Positions 1 to 9,401 of a stretch of DNA of 64,000 nucleotides are shown in pieces. Numbering within the stretch: position 1 is the stretch's first letter; every line of letters starts with the position of its first letter. Below the pieces are notes generated by a model. The model worked only from the letters and a program-made list of their open reading frames with translations, searched no databases and was not told the DNA's origin. The position numbers and the translations under genes were made by a program. Source of the DNA: CBDCGV01 sp965216955 (GTDB taxonomy: Bacteria; Bacteroidota; Bacteroidia; Chitinophagales; JADIYW01); assembly GCA_965216955.1 (NCBI GenBank), contig CBDCGV010000013.1, positions 6,152 through 70,151 on the forward strand. The letters run 5' to 3'.

Positions 1-455
1 CCGGTGCAGCCGTGGTGGGTTCTTTTCTAGATGACGATCTTGGCAATGAATCGGGTAGTGCCTACCGCTTTACCCAATCGGGTACCGTATGGACAGAGAT
101 AGCAAAGCACCTGGCGTCTGATGGTCAGGGGGGCGATCGACTTGGATATCGTGTCGATATTGACGGGCCAGATATCATCGCAGGGGCACATTATCATAAT
201 GTCAATACACATGATGATGGAGCTGCATATATTTTTGGTCCCGCTATCCCTGCTAAGCCGTGCATCCCAACCATGAATTTAAGTGGAATTATCGACGGTG
301 GTAGCTATTATGCAAGTGACTTTATTACTGCCACCGGAATGATTCCGGCAGCAAATCAGGTGAACTTGATCGGTACTAACTATGTGGCACTGATGCCCGA
401 TCTTGAAATCATGCAGGGAGCGGTGTTAGAAATTAGCCTGGATGGGTGTCCCTAG
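1..455 (+). CDS. FG-GAP repeat protein with C-terminal 3-coathanger stack domain (5' end cut off)
   Basis: The reading frame is open from base 3 and runs off the left edge, so only the last ~150 residues are present. The first ~80 residues hold beta-propeller-like FG-GAP repeats (short GSAY and GAAYIFG strands separated by acidic loops). The last ~60 residues have the YYASDFITATGMIPAANQ pattern typical of the 3-coathanger stack domain found at the C-terminus of secreted Saprospiria-type proteins. By family knowledge it is a secreted or surface protein; no enzymatic motif is seen. No start codon can be chosen. Confidence 0.75.
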   Translation, partial: GAAVVGSFLDDDLGNESGSAYRFTQSGTVWTEIAKHLASDGQGGDRLGYRVDIDGPDIIAGAHYHNVNTHDDGAAYIFGPAIPAKPCIPTMNLSGIIDGGSYYASDFITATGMIPAANQVNLIGTNYVALMPDLEIMQGAVLEISLDGCP

Positions 456-489
456 TCCCTACCGGCAGTCTCATCTTTCTAATACACGA

Positions 490-505
490 CTTCTGTAATC
501 AGAAG
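490..505. terminator. Short hairpin downstream of the FG-GAP gene
   Basis: CTTCTG and CAGAAG form a 6-bp stem with a TAAT loop, 35 bases after the stop at 455. There is no T-tract, so it is only a weak terminator candidate. Confidence 0.3.
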
Positions 506-661
506 CACCGTATTTGCCCCTCCTCATTAAGAAATTTTTAACACAACTAAGAGAACGAATGGTGAGTGCAGGCGTTTTACAAGCGATGTTAGTGCCTCAC
601 ACTTCACAACTATTGTTCTTGTAGTTTTTAATTTTTGAAAAATTTCTAAAACAAACTAGCT

Positions 662-1216
662 ATGTCATTTATCAAAAACGCGATCAGATTTTCTTGTTTG
701 TTTGCTTTAGTTGCCTTCTTTGCAACCAGCACACAAGCCCAGGATGACAAATCCAAACGTAAAAGTCCTCCCATGGAGACAACCGGTATGGTGGGAGATG
801 TATCCGTCACAATTAATTACAGTGCCCCGTCAGTTAACGGTAGGACGATATTTGGAGACTTAGAACCTTACGGAGAAGTTTGGCGAACTGGAGCCAATGA
901 AGCCACCACATTTGAAGTAAGTAAGAATGTTTTAATTGAGGGCCAGGAACTAGCCGCTGGGAAGTATGGTCTATTTACCATTCCAAATAAAGAATCATGG
1001 ACCATTATTTTCAACTCAGTGCATGATCAATGGGGAGATTATAATTACGATATGGAGAAGGATGTATTAAGAGTGGAGGTAACTCCTACAAAACTGGAGA
1101 CACCGGTGGAAAAGATGTCAATTAGTATTATAGAAAATGATGGAGCCTCGGCGATAGCCATTGCTTGGTCTGACACCCAAGCTGCATTCTCTATAGCACC
1201 CGGAGCATCCAACTAA
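662..1216 (+). CDS. DUF2911 domain-containing secreted protein
   Basis: 184 residues, the usual length for this Bacteroidota family. Residues 1-26 form a signal peptide (hydrophobic stretch ending ...STQAQ), so it is probably periplasmic or a surface protein. The DUF2911 core follows, with the motifs SAPSVNGRTIFG, PYGEVWRTGANEATT and LAAGKYGLFTIPN. The biochemical role of the family is unknown. The gene stands alone, with a strong terminator directly after it. The ATG at 662 is chosen because it begins the signal peptide. No frame damage is seen here, unlike several neighbours. Confidence 0.88.
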   Translation: MSFIKNAIRFSCLFALVAFFATSTQAQDDKSKRKSPPMETTGMVGDVSVTINYSAPSVNGRTIFGDLEPYGEVWRTGANEATTFEVSKNVLIEGQELAAGKYGLFTIPNKESWTIIFNSVHDQWGDYNYDMEKDVLRVEVTPTKLETPVEKMSISIIENDGASAIAIAWSDTQAAFSIAPGASN

Positions 1217-1243
1217 GAAAATATTTTATCTAAGTATTGTAAG

Positions 1244-1271
1244 AGCCCCGGCAATCCCGGGGCTTTTTTTT
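1244..1271 (+). terminator. Rho-independent terminator of the DUF2911 gene
   Basis: AGCCCCGG at 1244-1251 pairs perfectly with CCGGGGCT at 1257-1264 around the loop CAATC, followed by eight T (1264-1271). It lies 28 bases after the stop codon. Confidence 0.9.
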
Positions 1272-1504
1272 GTGGTAAAAAATCAATCTTCTCTCCTAGT
1301 CCTGTCAAGGATTAAATTGAGGAACTGGAAAGAAATATCCACCAGAGTTTTTGTTGTAGGAAGCAATAGTTTTAAGCCAAAGCATGCATTGGGCACCCAC
1401 CAGATAGGACTATCCTACCACCATTGTCAAGAAGGTATGTGATACTCTCGAGCATCTTTGAATTCCTTGTCGGAATTCTCTATTTTCGAGAAAAATAATA
1501 ACAC

Positions 1505-2910
1505 ATGTTCAATAAAAAAAACAAAGCAGATGCTAATGGTCGCCGTTCCTTTCTTCAGAAGGCTTCATTAGGAGGTCTTTCTCTGGCTGCATTTCCTACC
1601 AAAGATATACGCGAAAGGATTGAATACACAACACAAAAAGTAAGTCGTGCGTCAAAACCAACTGACTTAAAGATTACCGACATGCGAATTGCGGAGATCG
1701 GACGCAAAGTTGTTTTTAGAACTCCCATCGTAAGAATATATACCAATCAAGGAATCGTAGGGCACGGCGATGTGAGAGATGGTGCCGCCAAGGAGTACGC
1801 TCTATTCTTAAAAGCAGGTTACTGGGAGAAAACCCTTGCAATGTAGAACGACTATTCAAAATCATCAGTCAATTTGGTCATCACGGACGACAGGGCGGTG
1901 GAGTTTCCGGTGTAGAAATGGCACTTTGGGATCTCGCTGGTAAGGCTTACGGTGTTCCTGTATACCAGATGTTGGGTGGCAAATATCGGGATAAGGTCCG
2001 GGTTTACTGTGACACAACGGTATCCAAGGACCCTCATGAATATGCCAATAGAATGCAAGAGCGGATTGATCAGGGATACACCGCCCTGAAGATGGATATT
2101 GGAATTAATTTGATCAAGGATATACCAGGTACTCTGATTAACGCTCCGGAAGGCTCCCTTAAGCCCTGGAAAAATGAGTATCGAGGTTACAGAATGACCC
2201 AGCATCCGTTCACAGCAGTTCAAGTCACAGAGAAAGGCTTAGAGAAATTAATGGAGTATCTCCATATTATGCGTGAAAAAATCGGTTACGAAATTCCGAT
2301 GGGAACGGATCATTGGGGTCATTTCGGGGTTAACGAAGCTATCAAAATAGCAAAGGCCACCGAACCCTATAATCTTGCGTACATTGAGGATATTATCCCT
2401 TGGCACTTCATGGATCAGTGGAAGGAGATCACACAATCCACCAGTACCCCTACTCAGACAGGAGAAGACATTTACCGACTGGAAGGAGGCTTCGAAGAAA
2501 TTATTAAACGAAGGTCCGTAGACATTGTGCATCCCGATCCCAATACTGCTGGTGGCATACTCGAAAGTAAGCGCATTGGCGATTTTGCCTCCAAGCACGG
2601 CATTGGGTTCATGCACCACCACGCCGCCGGTCCGGTTTCGTTTCTCGGATCCGTACATAGTGCCGCTGCTACCGAAAACTTCATGTGGTTAGAACACCAT
2701 GCTGTCGATAAACCAGATTGGGAAAACCTTGTTACAGGGCTCGATGGTCCCATTGTCCAAGACGGATACGTGACTGTGCCTGAGAAACCGGGCATAGGTG
2801 TAGAATTAAATGAAGAAGTGGTGGAAAAATATTTAGTAGAAGGCGAAAAATTATTTGCCCCAACACCTGAATGGGATAAAATCAGGGCCTGGGATCGACT
2901 TTGGAGCTAA
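1505..2910 (+). pseudogene. Mandelate racemase/muconate lactonizing enzyme family protein, one frameshift
   Basis: An enolase-superfamily enzyme, probably a sugar-acid dehydratase; the substrate cannot be read from sequence. The N-terminus has a twin-arginine motif (RRSFLQKASLGG, residues 13-24), suggesting Tat export. The first frame stops at 1846. Homology continues without a gap in another frame (SRLLGENPCNVERLFKII), so one base is missing near 1801-1805. The barrel half (from 1918) keeps the expected acidic metal ligands in GTDHWGH, AYIEDIIPW and TGEDIY, and a histidine-rich HHHAAGPVSF motif near the end. Total length (~468 codons) suits the family. Because the neighbours show the same kind of lesion, a sequencing error is more likely than true decay. 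Confidence 0.85.
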
Positions 2911-3152
2911 TTGTTGTTTCACAATTATACTATTTGGTCAGAAAAGATCAGCACAATTGATTTTTGTGGATGATACGTATCTCAATATTTACATATTGTC
3001 AAATTTCGAAGGATAGAATTGCTGAACAAATAGAGATCAGCACAACTTATGTGATGAAATGCGAACAGTCTTAATCTTCTGTGGCAGATATCTGATTTAA
3101 AAAAACTTCCATGCAGATACCACAAGTTTCAAAATGATTAATTAGTACCGGT

Positions 3153-3641
3153 ATGAGATCGATTATATTTATCCTAATATGTTGCGCTGCAAAAGTGCCT
3201 GACGTACAATCTCAAAGTAATATTGATCTTGATCTAATCATCGGTAAAAAAGATAGTCTCTTATTTCAAGTAGGTTTCAATCAATGCAATCTGACACCCT
3301 TTCATGACCTGTTAGATGATCAGTTTGAATTCTATCACGATCAAAGTGGATCCACACGATCGAAAGTCAAGTTTATTGAACAAATCGAGCAAGGTCTCTG
3401 CAAATTGGATTATCAGGCAACTAGGGAAATTATCGCGGGCAGCATCGAAGTGTTCCCACTAAAATCTTCTGGTGTTTTATATGGGGCAGTGCAGCAGGGA
3501 AAGCATCGATTTTACGCTAAATACGGGAACAAAGAACCAGAAATTACTTCTGAAGCTCGATTTACTCATTTGTGGCTCGTTGATCAAGGAAAATGGACAC
3601 TAAAAAGAGTACTGAGCTTTGACCATCATGCACCTGATTAA
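3153..3641 (+). CDS. NTF2-like / DUF4440-type protein with signal peptide
   Basis: 162 residues: a hydrophobic signal peptide (residues 1-20), then a SnoaL/NTF2-like fold with the typical FHDLLDDQFEFYHDQSG motif (residues ~50-66) and a WLVDQGKWTLKRVLSFDH ending. Such proteins are small cone-shaped folds of varied or unknown function and are common in marine Bacteroidota. The downstream DUF4202 gene starts 17 bases after the stop, so the two may be co-transcribed. The 242-base gap upstream (2911-3152) shows nothing recognisable. Confidence 0.8.
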   Translation: MRSIIFILICCAAKVPDVQSQSNIDLDLIIGKKDSLLFQVGFNQCNLTPFHDLLDDQFEFYHDQSGSTRSKVKFIEQIEQGLCKLDYQATREIIAGSIEVFPLKSSGVLYGAVQQGKHRFYAKYGNKEPEITSEARFTHLWLVDQGKWTLKRVLSFDHHAPD

Positions 3642-3658
3642 ATAAAAAAACTGACCAC

Positions 3659-4255
3659 ATGCCTGAAAAATTGACCAGATTTCAACATGCAATAAGTGCC
3701 ATCGATCAAAAGAATAGCGATGATCCGAATATGGTCACCTGGGAGGGCAAATCATTTCCCAAAGAATTGCTTTATTCCATGCGGATGTCCGACTGCTTGG
3801 ATGAATTTGCCCCGGATGCATCTGAGGCTTTGCAATTGGCGGTCAGAGCCCACCATATTTGTCGTTGGAAAATAGAACGAAGTGAATTTCCACAGGGAAG
3901 ATCCGGCTACCTAAAATGGCGGAATAAACTGAAGGTTATGCATGCTGATCTGACGTCGACAATCCTTTCAGAAGTTGGATACGAAAAAGAATTTATTTCT
4001 AATGTCAGTGATTTGATTTTAAAAAAAGGTCTTAAGAAGAATGCTCAGGCACAAATGCTGGAAGATGTCATTTGCCTCGTATTCCTGGAATATTATCTCG
4101 AAGATTTTACGCGAAAAACACCGCGAGAAAAAGTGACAGAAATTCTTAGAAAAACCTGGCGAAAGATGTCATTAGACGCGCGAGAAAGAGCTTTAAAAAT
4201 TGCCTATATTGATGAGATCAAAAACCTAGTGAACACCGCGATTGAAAATAAATAA
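3659..4255 (+). CDS. DUF4202 domain-containing protein
   Basis: 198 residues covering the full DUF4202 family length. The N-terminal FQHAISAIDQKNSDDPN motif, the central AHHICRWKIERSEFPQGR motif and LEDVICLVFLEYYLEDF are typical. The family is cytoplasmic, largely helical and uncharacterised; its His/Asp positions suggest an HD-like hydrolase, but that is inference. No signal peptide or membrane segment is seen. The reading frame is intact. Confidence 0.85.
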   Translation: MPEKLTRFQHAISAIDQKNSDDPNMVTWEGKSFPKELLYSMRMSDCLDEFAPDASEALQLAVRAHHICRWKIERSEFPQGRSGYLKWRNKLKVMHADLTSTILSEVGYEKEFISNVSDLILKKGLKKNAQAQMLEDVICLVFLEYYLEDFTRKTPREKVTEILRKTWRKMSLDARERALKIAYIDEIKNLVNTAIENK

Positions 4256-4292
4256 ATTATTTGGAAAGTGTAATTAGATTAATGAATAAAGT

Positions 4293-5365
4293 ATGAGTAA
4301 GAAGTATCGAGTATTAGTAGTAGGATGTGGCCACATGGGAATATCACATGCCCGGGCCTACCATGCAATGGAACAATTTGAAATAGTGGGTCTTGTAAGC
4401 CGCACACCAGCCAGCCGCAACAAACTCTCCGAAGAGCTGGGAGGCCTACCCACCTACTCAAGTTTTGAGGCTGGACTGGAAAATAGTAAACCAGATGTTG
4501 TCTCTATAAATACATATCCAGAAACCCATGCTCCTTACTGCAAAATGAGTTTAAACGCGGGTGCACATGTTTTTATCGAAAAACCCTTGGCACTTACGGT
4601 AGAGGAAGCCCAGGAGTTGGTTGATCTCTCCATGGCCAAGAATCGCAAAATGGTTGTAGGTTATATTCTAAGGGTGCATCCTGCATGGAAACATTTTATC
4701 ACCATTGCACAATCACTAGGGAAGCCCCTGGTCATGCGCATGAATCTGAATCAGCAAAGCTGCAGCTCTATGTGGTCTACCCATAAGTCATTGATGAACT
4801 CCATGTCACCAATCGTAGACTGTGGCGTACACTATGTCGATGTAATGTGTTTAATGACCGGTGCTAAACCGATTCGGGTTAGTGCCATAGGTGCCAAACT
4901 GACCGACGAAATAAAGGAGGATATGTACAATTACGGCCAACTTCAGGTAACCTTTGATGATGGTTCCGTTGGATGGTATGAAGCAGGATGGGGACCCATG
5001 ATGAGTGAAACAGCTTTCTTTGTAAAAGATGTGATTGGCCCCAAAGGATCGGTAAGCATTGTTGATGAAAGTGGTGAACGAACGGAAGATTCTCAAGACA
5101 TTGAAGGCCATTCCAAAACAGGAGGTATCAAACTCCATCATGCAGTGCTGAATGACGAAAAGGACTTCGCGAAGAATGATGAGTTTTTAGCACAAAAGAT
5201 GAGCCGAGTCATGATGAACTCTGTTATTTAGAGCAGGAGTTCCTACTAAATGCCATCGAAAGTGATGTTGATTTGAGCAATCACCTTAATGATGCAGTCA
5301 ATAGTTTACGCATTGTTTTAGCCGCAGATAAATCATTCAAAACTGGGAAAACTGTCGAACTCTAG
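4293..5365 (+). pseudogene. Gfo/Idh/MocA family oxidoreductase, one frameshift near the 3' end
   Basis: An NAD(P)-dependent sugar or inositol oxidoreductase by family. A Rossmann motif at the N-terminus (VLVVGCGHMGISHARAY) and the EKPLALT motif around residue 97 are clear. The first frame stops at 5231 after an implausible tail (MSRVMMNSVI). Adding one A to the A-run at 5194-5197 restores KDEPSHDELCYLEQEFLLNAI and carries the protein to the stop at 5363-5365, giving ~357 residues, a normal family length. The substrate is unknown. The lesion looks like a homopolymer sequencing deletion. Confidence 0.85.
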
Positions 5366-5469
5366 AATCAATAGAGGTTATACTAGATTAGATGCCGCTT
5401 CTTATTAATAAACCGGAATAATTCAGACGGACCTTACGCCCTTGAATAGTTATACAACCATCGAATCTA

Positions 5470-7330
5470 ATGCGTCCCCTTAAACACCCAATTGTTATCG
5501 TTCTTTTCTTGGCACTTACAATCCTATCTGACTATGCACAGGGTCAGACTCACTCATCGATCGTGTATCCGGATTCCAATGATTGTCTGGTGTACCACAG
5601 CGACACAGAGTCAAATCGCGTTCCTGATTTTAGTCGTGTTGGCTACCGCTTGAGCAGCCAGGCTTTGCCCATGGTCCCAGTAGTCAAAACAATCAATCCG
5701 ATCCCGGGTGATAATACCCAGCACATTCAGGAGGCAATAAATGAAGTTGCACAACGCAGTGTTGATTCTCTAGGCCATCGTGGAGCAATATTGCTGTCAG
5801 CTGGCACCTATGAGATTCATGGTGTAATTCAGATTCCCAGTAATGGGATAGTGCTTAGAGGGGAGAAGGCTCAGAACAATGACTCGCTAAAACACTGGTC
5901 CTTGGCATTGGAAATTTGCCTGAACAACGTGATCTGTTTGTGATCGGAGGATTGTCGGGGCCTCCTGGAAAAATGCGGTATCGGGTAGTCGAATTGATGT
6001 TGCAAGTGCATTTCTACCGGTCGGAAGTCGAACATTGGAGCTAGAGCACCTATCTGGTTTGCAGAAAGGGGATAAGATCATCATTCATCACGCCAGCACG
6101 CAAAAATGGTTGGAAAGTATTAAATATGGTGCTCCTGCTGATGATGAAAACTGGACACCGGGCGAGATCGATTTATTTTACAATCGAAGAATTGAGGATG
6201 TCTTTGCAGATCAAAATAAGATTATGCTAGATGTCCCAATATATGACCATATGGACCGAAATCTCTCGGTGGCCCAAGTCTACAAATGGAATGATAAGAG
6301 CATTGTTCGTGAATGCGGCATAGAAGATTTGATGATCAAAATAATGACTTCTGGAGTAAATGACGAAAACCATGTCTGGACTGCAGTTAGGCTTGATGGG
6401 GTTGAGGATTGCTGGGTGAGAAATATCGCTGCAGAGCATTTTGCCTATGCTGCTGTCAATATGACGACGGCTACCAGAGTCACTGTTGACAATTGCAAAG
6501 GATTAAATCCCCACTCCCGGATCGAAGGAGCCAGACGCTATAATTTTGCGGTAAACAGGGAAGCCAACAATATTTTGTTTACGGGTTGCATTGCATCTTT
6601 TGGGAGACATGCCTTTGTATCTAACGGTGCTAGTTCTGCCTCTGGAATTGTCTTCCATAATTGTCAAAGCAGCAACGATCAAACCTCTTCAGAAGGTCAT
6701 CGTCGATGGAGTCAGGGTCTTCTCTTTGATAAAATATCCATTTCTTCACCGGAAACCAATCGTGTACTCGGACTCTATAATCGAGGATCTTACGGTACAG
6801 CCCATGGTTGGGGATCGGTTCATAGCGTTGCATGAATGTAGTAGTCGAAGGCAATAGGGATATCATTATTCAAAACCTCCTCTTCGTCAAAATTACGCTA
6901 TTGGATGCCGTGCTGATGTGCATGGTAAAGGACCATTTAAACATGACGCCGGATTTATCGAAAATATAGACGAGCAGATTTCACCATCATCACTATGGGA
7001 GACTCAGAAAATGCAGTATCTATCTCATGGTTTAGCACCAGATGCTCCGGCCAGATTTAATGCCCGGGTCATCGGAAATTCCGAAGTGCAACTATCCTGG
7101 ATGGATATTGCTGCCAATGAAACAGGATATGTGCTCGAATATGCCGATGATGGCACTATTTTTCAAGAGTTAGTTACTTTACCACCCAACTCAAACAGTC
7201 ATGTAGTGCCTTTGGATTCCCTTGCACCCAATTCAACTCTTCGGATAAAAGCCATCGGTGAAGGATGTCACTCGGCATTCGCCAATGAGGTCTTGCTTGA
7301 CATCTCCACGGGTGTTGAAGAGAATGAATT
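5470..7330 (+). pseudogene. Secreted pectate-lyase-like beta-helix protein with FN3 domain; four frameshifts and a lost C-terminus
   Basis: A signal peptide (residues 1-26, ending ...YAQGQ) starts a large secreted protein. Joining the frames gives ILLSAGTYEIHG and IQIPSNGIVLRG (pectate-lyase-superfamily start of a right-handed beta-helix), KTLVLGIGNLPEQRD, a long central segment with GVEDCWVRNIAAEHF and NFAVNREANNILFTGC, and then a fibronectin type III domain (APDAPARFNARVIGNSEVQLSW, split here as APDAPARFNARV plus IGNSEVQLSW). Frames change near 5889-5892, 5957-5960, 6834 and 6872-6877, each fixed by adding one base, mostly in A or G runs. The protein stops being recognisable at about 7325, after STGVEENEF, where a T9SS sorting domain would normally follow. 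Substrate unknown; possibly polysaccharide-active. Confidence 0.75.
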
Positions 7331-7331
7331 C
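7326..7331. other. Junction between two DNA segments of different origin
   Basis: Upstream of here the FN3 protein reads normally in one frame. Downstream, a glycosyltransferase reads normally in another frame, starting mid-domain with no start codon and with an in-frame stop at 7325-7327. Base composition changes from mid-range G+C to AT-rich at the same place. The six bases at the point are GAATTC, an EcoRI site, which may be chance. Confidence 0.7.
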
Positions 7332-8092
7332 CATATGATGGTCATGAATTTATCCTATGGACATATGAGAAAATTGACAATGTTCCAACTAGGGTCATTA
7401 TTAAAGACGCAAATACTATTATCCCTTCTAAAGATGTTTTCAGATATAAACATGTAAACCAATTTGGACATGGCAAGGGGAGTTATGCAGGTTTTTCAGA
7501 TTTATTTAGATACAAATTACTTTATGAATATGGTGGAATATGGGTAGATATGGATGTCACCTGCCTTCAACCATTTGAGTTGGAAAATCCATATTTTTTT
7601 AGATGGCATCATAAAACTAAAGCTGTCGGCAATATTTTAAAATGTCCTCCTCAATCACCGATAATGAAATGGTGTTTCAGTGAAGCAAAAAAGAATTTGC
7701 ATTGCGAAAATAGAGATTGGATGCTTCCAATGAAAATTTTAAATGAAGGGATAATCAAATTCTCATTGGAAAAGAATATTAAACAGATAACTAATCCTGA
7801 TTCCTGGCCAATTGTAACTAATTATCTTAAGAAAAAAAACATCGAATTAGATAGTAAGATGATGGCTATACATTGGATGAATGAAGAGTGGAGAAGATTA
7901 AATATTCCGAAGAATGAATTCTATGAATTTAGTTTATTAGCCCATCTTTTAGAATTACATAAGATTGAGTATAAAAAGTTATCTAACATGGATACTTTAA
8001 AATATAAATACAAATTGGGTATGATAAATTACACCATAATTAACTTACCTCATAAAATTAAAAGCATCAATCCATTCAGAAAAACAATTTAA
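7328..8092 (+). CDS. DXD-type sugar glycosyltransferase, N-terminus missing
   Basis: From 7328 the frame reads DGHEFILWTYE, then GSYAGFSDLFRYKLLYEYGG and IWVDMDVTC, which is the core of the Gly_transf_sug (DXD) family; the DMD acids bind the nucleotide-sugar metal. Such enzymes usually decorate capsule or O-antigen chains in the cytoplasm. About 20-40 N-terminal residues and the start codon are absent, cut off at the junction. An ATG-initiated reading from 7550 would lose the DXD region and is not a real start. The C-terminal half is poorly conserved and basic. It probably belongs to a glycan locus once located to its left. Confidence 0.8.
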   Translation: MPYDGHEFILWTYEKIDNVPTRVIIKDANTIIPSKDVFRYKHVNQFGHGKGSYAGFSDLFRYKLLYEYGGIWVDMDVTCLQPFELENPYFFRWHHKTKAVGNILKCPPQSPIMKWCFSEAKKNLHCENRDWMLPMKILNEGIIKFSLEKNIKQITNPDSWPIVTNYLKKKNIELDSKMMAIHWMNEEWRRLNIPKNEFYEFSLLAHLLELHKIEYKKLSNMDTLKYKYKLGMINYTIINLPHKIKSINPFRKTI

Positions 8093-8150
8093 GCGAATGC
8101 ATTCAACATAGATTTATCCTCTATGGCAATACATATGATGCAGTTGTTTC

Positions 8151-9308
8151 TCAATTAGCCCGATCCCAGTTTTCAATAAAAGTGATTAGTATCTCTTTTA
8201 GTTTATTAATTCCTCTCGGATCAAGATATTCTATTGTATCTAATCGAGTATGATAGGAAGGGTCAAATTTTTTAGTCGTTAAAGCTATAATACTTATTGC
8301 AGGTAAGCCAGCTCTATCAAAAGAAGCCCCATCTGTAGCTCCAATAGGTAGAGCAGTTCGAGTTGGTTTCACTTTGTTCTGACTAAATGCTTCCTCCATC
8401 CGATGGATAACATCTTCGGGATATTTAACCAACATATTGGTTTCCCTATCTACAATAGTCAAATCTTCTAAATTTTTGATGGTATCTATGTTAAGTAACA
8501 ACGCATTTTCTTGCTTTAATAACTCTAAGTGCTCTTTTACGTATTCATGGGAACCTCTTAGCCCTGTTTCTTCGCTGCCAAAACTTACCACTTTTAATCG
8601 AGTATATTTCAACTTGTTTTTACTAAAATTTTTAGCCATTTCCAGCGCCATTGCTACACCTGTTAGGTTATCAATTGCCCCATCCACCTTATGTTTTCCG
8701 TGTATAAAGAAAAAGGTAATTAGAACTGGTGTAAGAATTAGAAATACTGTTTTAATCACATAAAATACCTTGGGTAACGTGTGGTCAAAAGATGACAAAA
8801 TCAAAGAAACAGTAAAAATTAAACCCTGCAATACTATTAAGATGCCTGCCAATGTAGTTAGCAACCCTCCTATTGACTTTAATTTATACCACCATTGAAA
8901 TTCCCAAACACTATCTATGTGACCTGCAACAATAATGGTAGATTGAACATTTTCAATTGGCTCAATACTACCAGTAACATTCCATGATTTTTTCTTTTTA
9001 AATAAGAAATCAAGCCAATTTTGCCCATTAACGAAATAACCAATAAAAAGAATGGTATTAATCAATGCTAAAATACTTCCCAATACAACATTATGCCCAT
9101 AAAGTAAATTTGAGATCAAATATGTTATACAAAAAATTTTGAGTGAGCTAAATTTACCAGTAATTGCAGCTTCAAACTCATGCCAGTCAACTTTATCACA
9201 ATACTTAGCAAACTCTTCCTGAACAAAAAGTTGTGCATCATGCTCTTCTTGAGATCCTGCGATACGACCTCCAAACTGTTCAATTACTGATTTTATAAAT
9301 GGAATCAT
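8151..9308 (-). CDS. M28 family zinc peptidase with internal membrane segments
   Basis: 385 residues. The zinc-peptidase motifs are in order: VAGHIDSVWE (His ligand), GAIDNLTGVA (bridging Asp), FGSEETGLRGS (catalytic and ligand Glu), LNIDTIK and YHTRLDT (final His). Family members are aminopeptidases or related amidohydrolases. Unusually, hydrophobic stretches lie between the N-terminal segment and the first zinc motif (residues ~55-95) and again after it (~145-205), so the protein is probably membrane-anchored. There is no classical signal peptide. Convergent with the truncated glycosyltransferase, 58 bases away. Confidence 0.85.
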   Translation of the reverse strand: MIPFIKSVIEQFGGRIAGSQEEHDAQLFVQEEFAKYCDKVDWHEFEAAITGKFSSLKIFCITYLISNLLYGHNVVLGSILALINTILFIGYFVNGQNWLDFLFKKKKSWNVTGSIEPIENVQSTIIVAGHIDSVWEFQWWYKLKSIGGLLTTLAGILIVLQGLIFTVSLILSSFDHTLPKVFYVIKTVFLILTPVLITFFFIHGKHKVDGAIDNLTGVAMALEMAKNFSKNKLKYTRLKVVSFGSEETGLRGSHEYVKEHLELLKQENALLLNIDTIKNLEDLTIVDRETNMLVKYPEDVIHRMEEAFSQNKVKPTRTALPIGATDGASFDRAGLPAISIIALTTKKFDPSYHTRLDTIEYLDPRGINKLKEILITFIENWDRAN

Positions 9309-9401
9309 AAAAGATCTGTATTATCAATTAAAAAGTGCAAATTATAAGACAAAAATACACTAAAGACAATTCTCAAATAAAGCTCGAATTAAATAATACA
9401 T

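Noticed and set aside
7550..8092. ATG-initiated shorter form of the glycosyltransferase
   Set aside because: It starts inside the DXD motif; homology continues upstream to 7328.
8437..8763. Plus-strand frame inside the M28 peptidase
   Set aside because: Shadow of the minus-strand gene, which has all zinc motifs.
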